Below, one piece after another: positions 7,286-13,194 of a stretch of 13,379 nt of DNA. The DNA comes from Thermoproteota archaeon (GTDB lineage: Archaea; Thermoproteota; Thermoprotei; Thermoproteales; Thermocladiaceae): the NCBI GenBank assembly GCA_013153895.1, contig JAADDN010000170.1, forward strand, positions 1-13,379, read 5' to 3'. The notes below the pieces were generated by a model, which was not told the origin of the DNA, ran no database searches, and worked only from the letters and a program-made list of their open reading frames with translations. Made by a program: the position numbers and the translations under genes. Each line of letters opens with the position of its first letter. Positions within the stretch are counted from its first letter, which is position 1.

Positions 7286-7840
7286 ATGAGTGCAGAGCAG
7301 AAACCTGAGTCTACTTCAGTTGATGTGAAGGAGGTGGCATCTAAGTTGAGGCTTCTTCTTAAGATGAAGCGTGAGTTGCCTAGAGAGCAGAGACGATTAC
7401 TAAAGTTGAGGATGTTGATGGAGCGTAGAGAGCCTAGATGGATGAGGATGGATGAGTGGAGGTTCTGGAAGATTGAGAGGCAGGAGAGGTGGAGGAGGCC
7501 TAAGGGTCTAGATAATAAGATTAGGCATCAGAGGAAAGGTTATCCACCAATGGTGAAGATAGGTTATAGACAGCCTAAGGCTGTTAGAGGTCTTCATCCT
7601 TCTGGTTTTGAACCTGTTAGAGTATTTAGACCTGAAGATCTCGATAAGATAGATCCTTCTAGACAAGCTATCATAATTGCGTCAACAGTGAGCAAGAAGA
7701 AGAGACTTGAAATAATTAAGAAGGCAATGGAGAAGCGAATCAAGGTGATAAACCTGACCTATAGAGACATGATGGAGCTTCTTGGAGCTTCAAATGTAGA
7801 GGAAGTTAAAAAGCTTCTACAAGAGGTTAGGGGTGAGTAA
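7286..7840 (+). CDS. rpl32e: 50S ribosomal protein eL32
   Basis: 184 residues from ATG 7286. eL32 is an archaeal/eukaryotic large-subunit protein that binds 23S rRNA. The first 60 residues form a charged, probably helical extension seen in many crenarchaeal versions. The conserved core begins at EWRFWKIERQERWRRPKG and continues with the hallmark DNKIRHQRKGYPPMVKIGY, GLHPSGFEPV and the IIASTVSKKKRLEI block. The frame stays open back to TTG 7262 and ATG 7271. ATG 7286 is preferred because the TATA box at 7248-7256 would start transcription near 7278. It is two bases ahead of eL19 and co-transcribed with it. In the canonical archaeal cluster uL6 would directly precede it; here a divergent transporter gene does. 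Confidence 0.96.
   Translation: MSAEQKPESTSVDVKEVASKLRLLLKMKRELPREQRRLLKLRMLMERREPRWMRMDEWRFWKIERQERWRRPKGLDNKIRHQRKGYPPMVKIGYRQPKAVRGLHPSGFEPVRVFRPEDLDKIDPSRQAIIIASTVSKKKRLEIIKKAMEKRIKVINLTYRDMMELLGASNVEEVKKLLQEVRGE
7830..7837 (+). promoter_or_regulatory. Shine-Dalgarno site of eL19
   Basis: GGGGTGAG, complementary to the anti-Shine-Dalgarno end of archaeal 16S rRNA, 5 bases before ATG 7843 and inside the last codons of eL32. It marks eL19 as a leadered, internal gene of the pair, in contrast to the leaderless genes around it. Confidence 0.8.
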
Positions 7841-7842
7841 CC

Positions 7843-8298
7843 ATGGTAGATGTCAGGAGACTAGCAGCAGACATACTTGGAGTAGGAGAGTCCAGAGTCA
7901 AGATTCTTCCAGAGGCATTAGAGAAGCTTGAGGAAGTTTCTACAAGAGCTGATGTGAGAAGATTAATTAAGGAGGGTCTCATAATTGCAGAACCAGCTAA
8001 AGGAAATAGCAGAGGCAGATGGAGACTTAGACATGAGAAAAAGAAGAAGGGCAGGAGGAGAGGCTATGGTAGCAGGAAGGGTCCTAAGTCTGCTAGAGAA
8101 GATCCAAAACGTGCATGGATAAATAAGATTAGGACATTGAGAAGATACTTAAAGTATCTTAAGGATAATGGAATAATAGATGCAAAAACATGGAGAAAAC
8201 TGTACAAGATGGCTAAGGGAGGATACTTCAGAGATCTAAGTCACTTGAAGCAATACCTGATAACGAATAAGATAGTACCACCTGACAAGATAAGGTAA
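7843..8298 (+). CDS. rpl19e: 50S ribosomal protein eL19
   Basis: 151 residues, normal archaeal length. A 23S rRNA-binding protein of the archaeal/eukaryotic ribosome. The family pattern is clear: RRLAADILGVGESRVKI (5-21), DVRRLIKEGLI (37-47), and a very basic RNA-binding centre (about residues 58-90, including KKKKGRRRGYGSRKG and KSAR). RAWINKIRTLRRYLKYLKDN and the C-terminal YKMAKGG with a final HLKQYLI follow. Translation starts from a strong GGGGTGAG site within eL32. It ends 13 bp from the stop of uL18, which is on the opposite strand, whereas in most archaea uL18 follows on the same strand. Confidence 0.97.
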   Translation: MVDVRRLAADILGVGESRVKILPEALEKLEEVSTRADVRRLIKEGLIIAEPAKGNSRGRWRLRHEKKKKGRRRGYGSRKGPKSAREDPKRAWINKIRTLRRYLKYLKDNGIIDAKTWRKLYKMAKGGYFRDLSHLKQYLITNKIVPPDKIR

Positions 8299-8311
8299 AA
8301 AGGTTAAGTTA

Positions 8312-8983
8312 CTACTCTGCTTCAGCTTCTACAGCTTCTTCTTTCTCTCCTGTTAATATTGGTGGTAATGGTATATTATATTTCTTGAACATTCCTTCAA
8401 ACCTCCTCAACAATCTATTGTAGACCTCTTCAAAATGTTTTGGAAGTTCTTCTGGATCTAGACCATTCTTAAGGTATTGTGAGAATCTTAACTTGAATAG
8501 CTCCTCATTACTTTCCTTCAGCATCTTAGCATATTTTGCTATATGTTCACCCTTGATCCTATCCTCGCTTGGGAAGACTTCCTCACTATGTGGTATCTCT
8601 AATCCAACATCAACTGCTCCTTTTAGAACTGCGAATACTCTAGCACCTTTCACAGGACTATGTAATCCTATGTCTACTACTGCTTCTCTTATACCTTTCA
8701 TCCATGCTTTCAATCCAACTAATATTCCTGTTAGGTATGCTGCAGGAGTGTTCTTTAATCCTCCTTTCCATCCAAATGCTCTAAGTTGATCACTTGATGC
8801 CCATACGTGAGTTATATCTCCTATTGGTGTTGCTGTCACTATCTGAGCTATTATTCTATAATTTGTCTTTCGAATCACAAGTCTAGGCTTTCCACTTTTT
8901 ATCAACTCTCTCCTCTTGTAATAGTTAGTCTTTCCTTCACGTCTTCTCCTATGCTTTACCTTATATCTTGATGTTCTTGCCAT
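8312..8983 (-). CDS. rpl18: 50S ribosomal protein uL18
   Basis: 223 residues, somewhat longer than typical archaeal uL18, with an acidic tail (EEAVEAEAE). It binds 5S rRNA and anchors the central protuberance. Recognised by the basic start MARTSRYKVKHRRRREGKTN with YYKRRELIKSGKPRLVIRKTN (residues 21-41). WASSDQLRAFGWKGGLKNTPAAYLTG and the DIGLHSPVKGARVFAVLKGA and DVGLEIPHSEEVFPSEDRI segments follow. The gene has its own TATA box and is inverted relative to eL32-eL19, whereas the usual order is co-directional followed by uS5. It appears to be monocistronic. Confidence 0.96.
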   Translation of the reverse strand: MARTSRYKVKHRRRREGKTNYYKRRELIKSGKPRLVIRKTNYRIIAQIVTATPIGDITHVWASSDQLRAFGWKGGLKNTPAAYLTGILVGLKAWMKGIREAVVDIGLHSPVKGARVFAVLKGAVDVGLEIPHSEEVFPSEDRIKGEHIAKYAKMLKESNEELFKLRFSQYLKNGLDPEELPKHFEEVYNRLLRRFEGMFKKYNIPLPPILTGEKEEAVEAEAE

Positions 8984-9010
8984 CGCTAGTCGAGTCTACA
9001 TGAGGAATCC

Positions 9011-9020
9011 TATTAATAAG
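9011..9020 (-). promoter_or_regulatory. TATA box of uL18
   Basis: The minus strand reads CTTATTAATA, centred about 32 nt before ATG 8983. It predicts a start near 8989 and a leader of about 6 nt. Confidence 0.5.
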
Positions 9021-9045
9021 TTATGCTTTTCCATACCTAGAAAAC

Positions 9046-9053
9046 ATTTATAA
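9046..9053 (+). promoter_or_regulatory. BRE/TATA promoter of the 9076 RNA
   Basis: A purine-rich BRE (GAAAAC at 9040-9045, allowing one base of line offset) followed by ATTTATAA. Standard spacing puts transcription start at 9076-9077, the first base of the 11-bp stem. No open reading frame begins there. Confidence 0.65.
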
Positions 9054-9075
9054 GACATTTATTGCTAATCTATGT

Positions 9076-9140
9076 AGCTGCTCCACTACAGGGGAGAGGC
9101 CCTCCCCTGAATGAGTGGAGCAGCCTTGCGGCCGTAGCAT
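9076..9140 (+). ncRNA. Structured non-coding RNA candidate, family unknown
   Basis: An 11-bp perfect stem, GCTGCTCCACT (9077-9087) with AGTGGAGCAGC (9114-9124), encloses a second 7-bp stem, AGGGGAG (9090-9096) with CTCCCCT (9102-9108). A 2 x 5 internal loop separates them, and the apical loop is AGGCC. The loop bases GGCC can also pair with GGCC at 9130-9133, allowing a pseudoknot, or pair with a second copy. By my count 42 of 70 bases in 9071-9140 are G or C, against AT-rich flanks; GC-rich islands are a known mark of RNA genes in AT-rich hyperthermophiles. It lies between divergent uL18 and eL38 genes, so it cannot be a terminator for either. A TATA box fits a start at the stem base. It does not fit box C/D, H/ACA or tRNA; the 3' end is uncertain. 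Confidence 0.7.
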
Positions 9141-9157
9141 CCTTATCTGAGAAACGC

Positions 9158-9165
9158 ATTTATAC
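9158..9165 (+). promoter_or_regulatory. TATA box of eL38
   Basis: ATTTATAC with a purine-rich GAGAAACG just upstream, centred about 27 nt before ATG 9188, giving a leaderless mRNA. It closely resembles the promoter at 9040-9053 ahead of the structured RNA. Confidence 0.7.
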
Positions 9166-9187
9166 TCTCTAAAACAGTCTCATAACC

Positions 9188-9391
9188 ATGCCAAAGGAGA
9201 TATTCCTAGTAGAGCTATGGAAGAGATATGCAGATCAGGCAGATGAGATACGTGTAAAGAGGTACGAGAAGTTTGTCAAGTTAAAGGCCAGGTTAAAGAA
9301 GTACCTATACGTGATAAAGCTACCACCTGACTGGGCAAATAGCATACTTGAAGAGTACAAGAGTAAGGGTAAGAATATTGTAGAGTTCTAA
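9188..9391 (+). CDS. rpl38e: 50S ribosomal protein eL38
   Basis: 67 residues, close to the usual 65-80 for this small large-subunit protein, which is found in eukaryotes and in part of the Archaea, mainly the crenarchaeal lineage. The MPKEIF start, the RVKRYEKFVKLKARLKKYLYVIKL core (given here in two parts, residues 22-31 and 32-45) and the VEF ending match eL38. Leaderless start ATG 9188 with TATA 27 nt upstream. The stop is followed after 49 bp by the radical SAM gene on the same strand, which shows no promoter of its own, so the two may be co-transcribed across the antisense C/D sRNA. Confidence 0.88.
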   Translation: MPKEIFLVELWKRYADQADEIRVKRYEKFVKLKARLKKYLYVIKLPPDWANSILEEYKSKGKNIVEF

Positions 9392-9443
9392 ATCAGCCTG
9401 ACGTGCATTCATCACGTTCAGCTTCACGTGGAATCATCACATG
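9391..9443 (-). ncRNA. Box C/D sRNA, dual guide
   Basis: A textbook archaeal C/D sRNA on the minus strand. Box C is GTGATGA (9440-9434), then the 12-nt guide TTCCACGTGAAG, box D' CTGA (9421-9418), a 2-nt linker, box C' GTGATGA (9415-9409), the 12-nt guide ATGCACGTCAGG, and box D CTGA (9396-9393). All four boxes are perfect and both spacers are exactly 12 nt, as the archaeal L7Ae-Nop5-fibrillarin particle requires. The N+5 rule predicts methylation of the A in CTTCACGTGGAA and of the A at position 5 in CCTGACGTGCAT. The two halves resemble each other (CACGT in the same register). The gene fills the 49-bp gap between eL38 and the radical SAM gene, antisense to both, and would be fully complementary to a read-through mRNA. 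No clear promoter is seen. Confidence 0.9.
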
Positions 9444-10976
9444 AAGATTCTACTACTACCCTCACTACATGGAGAGCCAGATCTATATCTAAACCTTATC
9501 CTGATAGGAGAGTATCTTGAGTCTCATGGTCATAGAGTAAGAATATTTGATGTAAACTTCTATTATGATATTAATAGTGGAAACATAAGAGTACAAGAAT
9601 TAGAAAGAGATATTAGAGAACATGTAGAGTGGGCTGACGTTATAGCATTATCTTCATATAAGATGTTTATTACAAACGATCTACTACTCTTTAACATGGT
9701 TAGAAGAATTAGACCTGATGCACCAGTCCTCATAGGTGGATGGGGTCCATCCTGCTTTCCTGAGGAATATCTTAGACTGTTTAAACCTACAGCAATATTG
9801 AGAGGAGTACATGGTCAGACTCTTAAAGCACTATTAAACGTATTAGACAACATAGATAGTGGAAATATATCAAATATTAAGAGTGTTGGAGTAATAGACG
9901 AGAAAGGTAACATTATTATCAACAAGCTTGAAATTGTCCCACAACCTTCAGAATTACCTACAATATCTTGGAAAGTTGAGAAATTTGGCATAGATGTTGA
10001 AAAGTATGTTGAAGATGAAAGTATTCTATTCCCCTTCTTATGTTCTCTAGCATCATGTCCTAAGTACTATGTTGAACCGTGCATATATTGTAGTATTGGA
10101 GAACAAATTAAGTCATATATTTATGAGTATGGTGAAGAATGTTTTGAAAGGATAATAAAACCAAGACTAATATATTTTAATATTGAGAGAGTTCTAAAAG
10201 AGATTAAGAATGCATATAACATCTATACTTCATTAAGAAGTGCTAAAAGATTTAGTATAATGATCGTTGATGATTGTATGACACCTGGAAACTTTAAGAA
10301 ACTTCTACAAGCTTTAGATTCTGAAAATCTTCTTAATGAGATCTCTACCATAAAGTTTCAGACAAGGCCTGAGATGATTAAGCATATATTAAATATTGTT
10401 AGAAGATTTGATCCCTATGTTGAAGATAAGTTAATAATTGATGTAGGTATAGAACATTTCAATAATAATGACTTAAAGAGAAGTAGAAGAGGTTATGATA
10501 TAAAGATTGTTAATGAGTGTTTAAAGACTTTATCTGAAAGTAGAGTTAAGTGGACTATGTATGTCATACTTACGACACCTTGGACTAGTCCTGAAGAGCT
10601 TGTCGAGAATATTGAAGGTAGTTTAGAATGGTCTTTTCATACTTATCTTTTAAGAACTAATCCTTTCATATTTGAGGAAGCTACACCTCTAAGACATGTA
10701 CTATCTAGAGAAGATTTTAAGTATATTACTATTGATGATGTAGAGTTTCCTATTAGGCCAAGATTTAAAATTAGTAAGAATGATCTAAGGAGATATCTCA
10801 ACATTATTGATAATTATTTACGAGAGATTGAAGAATTTAAGAGAGAGTTACTAAATAGTGATGGTAGAGGTGATAGAGGTAGCAGACTTGACCTGATACT
10901 TAGAAGTCTCGAAGATCTTCAGGAAAGTCTTCTAATACTTAAGGAGGCTGTAATTGAGGATCTTGAAGAGGTTTAA
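9441..10976 (+). CDS. B12-binding-like radical SAM protein
   Basis: 511 residues. Residues 1-160 look like the Rossmann-type cobalamin-binding domain found in B12-radical SAM enzymes (MKILLLPS, YLESHGHRVRIFD at 25-37, VLIGGWGPSCFPEEY at 96-110). The histidine motif DxHxxG is absent, so any cobalamin would bind base-off without a histidine ligand, or not at all. The radical SAM cluster motif is C206-x7-C214-x2-C217 (SCPKYYVEPCIYC), followed by a TIM-barrel-like region to about 430. The last 70 residues (about 440-511) are charged and helical, possibly coiled coil. The substrate is unknown. No TATA box lies at the expected distance before ATG 9441; it probably depends on the eL38 promoter 49 bp upstream of that gene's stop. 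C/D sRNA genes flank it on both sides. Confidence 0.85.
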   Translation: MKILLLPSLHGEPDLYLNLILIGEYLESHGHRVRIFDVNFYYDINSGNIRVQELERDIREHVEWADVIALSSYKMFITNDLLLFNMVRRIRPDAPVLIGGWGPSCFPEEYLRLFKPTAILRGVHGQTLKALLNVLDNIDSGNISNIKSVGVIDEKGNIIINKLEIVPQPSELPTISWKVEKFGIDVEKYVEDESILFPFLCSLASCPKYYVEPCIYCSIGEQIKSYIYEYGEECFERIIKPRLIYFNIERVLKEIKNAYNIYTSLRSAKRFSIMIVDDCMTPGNFKKLLQALDSENLLNEISTIKFQTRPEMIKHILNIVRRFDPYVEDKLIIDVGIEHFNNNDLKRSRRGYDIKIVNECLKTLSESRVKWTMYVILTTPWTSPEELVENIEGSLEWSFHTYLLRTNPFIFEEATPLRHVLSREDFKYITIDDVEFPIRPRFKISKNDLRRYLNIIDNYLREIEEFKRELLNSDGRGDRGSRLDLILRSLEDLQESLLILKEAVIEDLEEV

Positions 10977-11031
10977 TATCAGAACCGGTTGTCCTCTTCA
11001 TCACTCTGTAACGGGACGCTCTCATCACTTC
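10977..11031 (-). ncRNA. Box C/D sRNA candidate
   Basis: Minus strand: box C GTGATGA (11028-11022), a 13-nt guide GAGCGTCCCGTTA, an imperfect box D' CAGA (11008-11005), box C' GTGATGA (11004-10998) with no linker, a 15-nt guide AGAGGACAACCGGTT, and box D CTGA (10982-10979). Both C boxes and the D box are perfect. The D' box is off consensus and the spacers (13 and 15) are looser than the 12 nt of the neighbour at 9391-9443, so confidence is lower. Predicted D-guide target: AACCGGTTGTCCTCT, methylated at the fifth base (G). Box C overlaps the TGA stop of the 108-residue gene, so the RNA may be cut from that gene's 3' end. Confidence 0.65.
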
Positions 11032-11351
11032 TTGATTATTGCTGACTGGAGGTATATAACGTTGAATTTTCCACCTCTCTTAAATAGTCCAAATGTGAAT
11101 ACATGAGAAAGATTTCCAGTCTCAGGATGCGATGCTTCAATTCTTATGTACCTAGCGAAGTCTGGATCATCAACCACCTCCCCATTAATGGACATTAACG
11201 TGCAAGAGTTAATGTTGAATCCATACTTAGATAAGACATTTTTTACACAAGGAATGACCTCATTACCGTCAATTCCCGAACACACGTCACTCATTAACTC
11301 ACGCATTACATTAGAATGAAGGTTCCTAATAAGCGAGTCTAAATCTCTCAT
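11025..11351 (-). CDS. Hypothetical protein, 108 residues
   Basis: Not recognised. A soluble, alpha/beta-looking protein without membrane segments. The N-terminal half appears helical (MRDLDSLIRNLHSNVMRELM), the C-terminal half strand-rich (INSCTLMSINGEVV, RYIRIEAS, HVFTFGLFKRGGKFNVIYLQ). Four cysteine/histidine positions (C24, C35, C50, H75) are scattered, without a metal-site pattern. ATG 11351 is chosen over ATG 11366, five codons earlier, because a TATA box is centred exactly 27 nt upstream of it. The TGA stop sits inside box C of the C/D sRNA on the same strand. Well-placed promoter and start, plus sensible composition, make it likely a real gene. Confidence 0.65.
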   Translation of the reverse strand: MRDLDSLIRNLHSNVMRELMSDVCSGIDGNEVIPCVKNVLSKYGFNINSCTLMSINGEVVDDPDFARYIRIEASHPETGNLSHVFTFGLFKRGGKFNVIYLQSAIIKK

Positions 11352-11374
11352 GAAGACAGCTAACATTAGCAGAC

Positions 11375-11381
11375 ATTAAAA
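11375..11381 (-). promoter_or_regulatory. TATA box of the 108-residue gene
   Basis: The minus strand reads TTTTAAT, centred 27 nt before ATG 11351, giving a leaderless start there and excluding ATG 11366. Confidence 0.55.
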
Positions 11382-11450
11382 CACATCGCCTCAAGCACAG
11401 AGAAGAGAACTATCAAAGTCAGGAAAATATAAATACAGGAATAGTACTAC

Positions 11451-11600
11451 AATATATAAGGAGAAGAGAGACAAACCACGCACCGTACATACCGTACGTA
11501 AAAACACGCACTGTACCGTACGCAGAACTGAAACAGAGAGGACCACTGAGAAAGGATACGAGACCTTTCGGTGTGGACCCCACTCGAAAGATGACAAAAA
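11451..11600 (+). ncRNA. GC-rich repeat/hairpin stretch, possible RNA gene
   Basis: No convincing gene occupies this gap. By my count 61 of 120 bases in 11471-11590 are G or C, well above the AT-rich neighbours. An AATATATAAG TATA-like box (11451-11460) would start a plus-strand transcript near 11481. Two imperfect direct copies of CACGCAC[C/T]GTAC begin at 11477 and 11505 (28-bp period) and CCGTACG recurs twice. A hairpin follows: CTTTCGG (11565-11571) and GTGG (11573-11576) pair with CCAC (11580-11583) and TCGAAAG (11584-11590), with a 3-nt loop and one bulged T (11572). No T tract follows on the plus strand. On the minus strand it lies past the permease stop, so part of it could instead be that gene's 3' region. 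Strand and ends are uncertain. Confidence 0.35.
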
Positions 11601-11606
11601 TGTGCA

Positions 11607-12299
11607 CTATGTTACTGGTTTTGCTTTGTAGAAGAATTTGTAATATTGTATATGCGCTATGTAGTATAGGACTGCGGTTTCTGCTATTGTAGTAGTGATT
11701 TTTAATAGCATATTCTTTACAAATAATGGTGTTAGAGGTGGTACGTATAGTAGCACGTCGTTTCGTACGTAATTAGCAGTGAATATCGGTATTATACATA
11801 ATGCTAGTATTATTCCTGTACCTGCACCTCCCGCAAATGAGAAGCTTGGTCTCCATAGACCAAGTACTATGCCAATTAGTGCAGAAACAATACATGAACC
11901 TACTAGTCCAATAATCTTGCTAGCGATATCTATATACAAGATTGTTAACAATTTAGTATGATAGATCAATAATATGAATATTAGCATAGGCAGTAGTGTC
12001 GTAAATAATACTATTACTGTAGTAGATAACATCAAAAGAAGACAGTAAGTAGTAAATCTTACTCTAAGTGCTAGATAGAGCTCAATTCTACGAGTATAAT
12101 AATCATTAGCAATAGTATACATTGGAGTTAAACCAAACGAAATTATTAGGAATATTGCAAGTACTGTTAGAGCTATATTGATAGAGAAACCTCCAAAATA
12201 TATAATTGCAATACCGAAAAACGTCCAAGTTAACAACATATGCCACTTATGCTTTAATACAGGTATCGTATAGTATCTCAAGAGGTCTAATAACATCAT
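11607..12299 (-). CDS. ABC-2-type transporter permease
   Basis: 230 residues, strongly hydrophobic. Six membrane segments can be drawn: about 21-38, 41-58, 84-113 (long, or a helix plus re-entrant turn), 128-149, 158-176 and 197-215. The N-terminal stretch before the first helix (LLRYYTIPVLKHKW) and the amphipathic charged loop at 60-83 (NDYYTRRIELYLALRVR) fit ABC-2 exporter permeases. It sits 9 bp after the ATPase gene, with GTGA just upstream of the tandem ATG codons (12299 and 12296), so the two form one operon and one transporter. Cargo is not evident: drug, lipid, polysaccharide or bacteriocin-like peptide export are all possible. No strong family signature was recognised beyond topology and context. 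Confidence 0.75.
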   Translation of the reverse strand: MMLLDLLRYYTIPVLKHKWHMLLTWTFFGIAIIYFGGFSINIALTVLAIFLIISFGLTPMYTIANDYYTRRIELYLALRVRFTTYCLLLMLSTTVIVLFTTLLPMLIFILLIYHTKLLTILYIDIASKIIGLVGSCIVSALIGIVLGLWRPSFSFAGGAGTGIILALCIIPIFTANYVRNDVLLYVPPLTPLFVKNMLLKITTTIAETAVLYYIAHIQYYKFFYKAKPVT

Positions 12300-12308
12300 T
12301 TCACTAAC

Positions 12309-13001
12309 TTACCTAACAGTTCTAAGAATCTTATCTAATATACATACTTCCTCTTTCTCGACTATTCTTACAAGTCTATTCTTAAGTAATATAGCTCTGT
12401 CTAATATGTTCTTTGCCTCATATATATTATGCGTTGATATTATAACAGTTCTACCATCATTCTTAAGCTGTCTTAATCGCTCAATTATTACTAACCTCGT
12501 ATCATAGTCTAAGAACTCGAAAGGCTCATCAAGAATATAGACATTTTTCTCAAGTCCAAATAATATTGGTAGTACGATACTTTTTCTCTTAAGACCTTCA
12601 GACAATTTAAATGAAGGTTTATTAGCATACTCTGTTAGATTAAACTCTTTTATTAATTTCTTTGCAATTTGTTCCGCTCTTCTTCTATCTTCACCATGTA
12701 TTCTTAACAGAAGTAAAATGTTTTCATAAAGTGTTAGAAACTCATCTGGATGAATCGCCTGTGGTAAATATGCAACATCTGACGACTTGAAATTAACTAT
12801 TATACTACCTTTACATGGTTTCAATAGACCTAGCATTAAACGTATTGTAGTTGTTTTTCCAGCACCATTTGGACCAATAAGACCCGTAATACCTCTAGTA
12901 ATAGTAAATGAAACATTCTCTAAAGCTGTAACAACAGTACCTCTAGGTCCATGAAAATATACGCTAACATTATTAAACATAACAACAAAAGACATAACCA
13001 C
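12309..13001 (-). CDS. ABC transporter ATPase (exporter type)
   Basis: 230 residues, cytoplasmic. Walker A GPNGAGKT (43-50), Q-loop Q81 (VAYLPQ), Walker B VYILDEP (154-160), D-loop FLD, and switch histidine H191 (STHN) are intact. The signature is LSEGL (133-137) instead of LSGGQ. The single-domain layout with a short C-terminus is that of ABC-2 exporters. It lies 9 bp ahead of the permease gene, with which it should assemble as a 2+2 complex. The start is GTG 13001, where the TATA box at 13023-13030 would begin the transcript; ATG 12995 (third codon) is an almost equally good start. Confidence 0.92.
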   Translation of the reverse strand: MVMSFVVMFNNVSVYFHGPRGTVVTALENVSFTITRGITGLIGPNGAGKTTTIRLMLGLLKPCKGSIIVNFKSSDVAYLPQAIHPDEFLTLYENILLLLRIHGEDRRRAEQIAKKLIKEFNLTEYANKPSFKLSEGLKRKSIVLPILFGLEKNVYILDEPFEFLDYDTRLVIIERLRQLKNDGRTVIISTHNIYEAKNILDRAILLKNRLVRIVEKEEVCILDKILRTVR

Positions 13002-13022
13002 TACATAAGCAGATTAGGTTCC

Positions 13023-13030
13023 TTATTTAT
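13023..13030 (-). promoter_or_regulatory. TATA box of the exporter operon
   Basis: ATAAATAA on the minus strand, centred about 26 nt before 13001, so the mRNA should begin at or very near the GTG. The rest of the 13031-13194 spacer is AT-rich and shows no gene, RNA or strong repeat. Confidence 0.5.
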
Positions 13031-13194
13031 CTTATGATATATAAAATATTAATGTCATGTACATTTTCCTTCACAAACATATACTAAACGTGTAATAGTA
13101 ACAATCTGATCTAGCCATGTTAACCATAACCTATTCAACATAAAATACAGCTAACTAACTAAAGGATTCTTATTCACATACATATCTACTCTTC

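Noticed and set aside
9076..9140. H/ACA guide RNA or tRNA
   Set aside because: No ACA box after the stem, the internal loop is too small for a pseudouridylation pocket, no tandem G-A pairs of a kink turn, and no T-loop or anticodon arm.
9401..9429. Three ACGT cores at 12-13 bp spacing as an operator
   Set aside because: They are explained by the two CACGT-containing guides and the adjoining boxes of the C/D sRNA.
11391..11607. Two overlapping minus-strand open frames of 62 and 68 codons
   Set aside because: Odd composition (many V, S, F, C), no placed promoter, mutually overlapping frames, and they cover a repeat/hairpin region.
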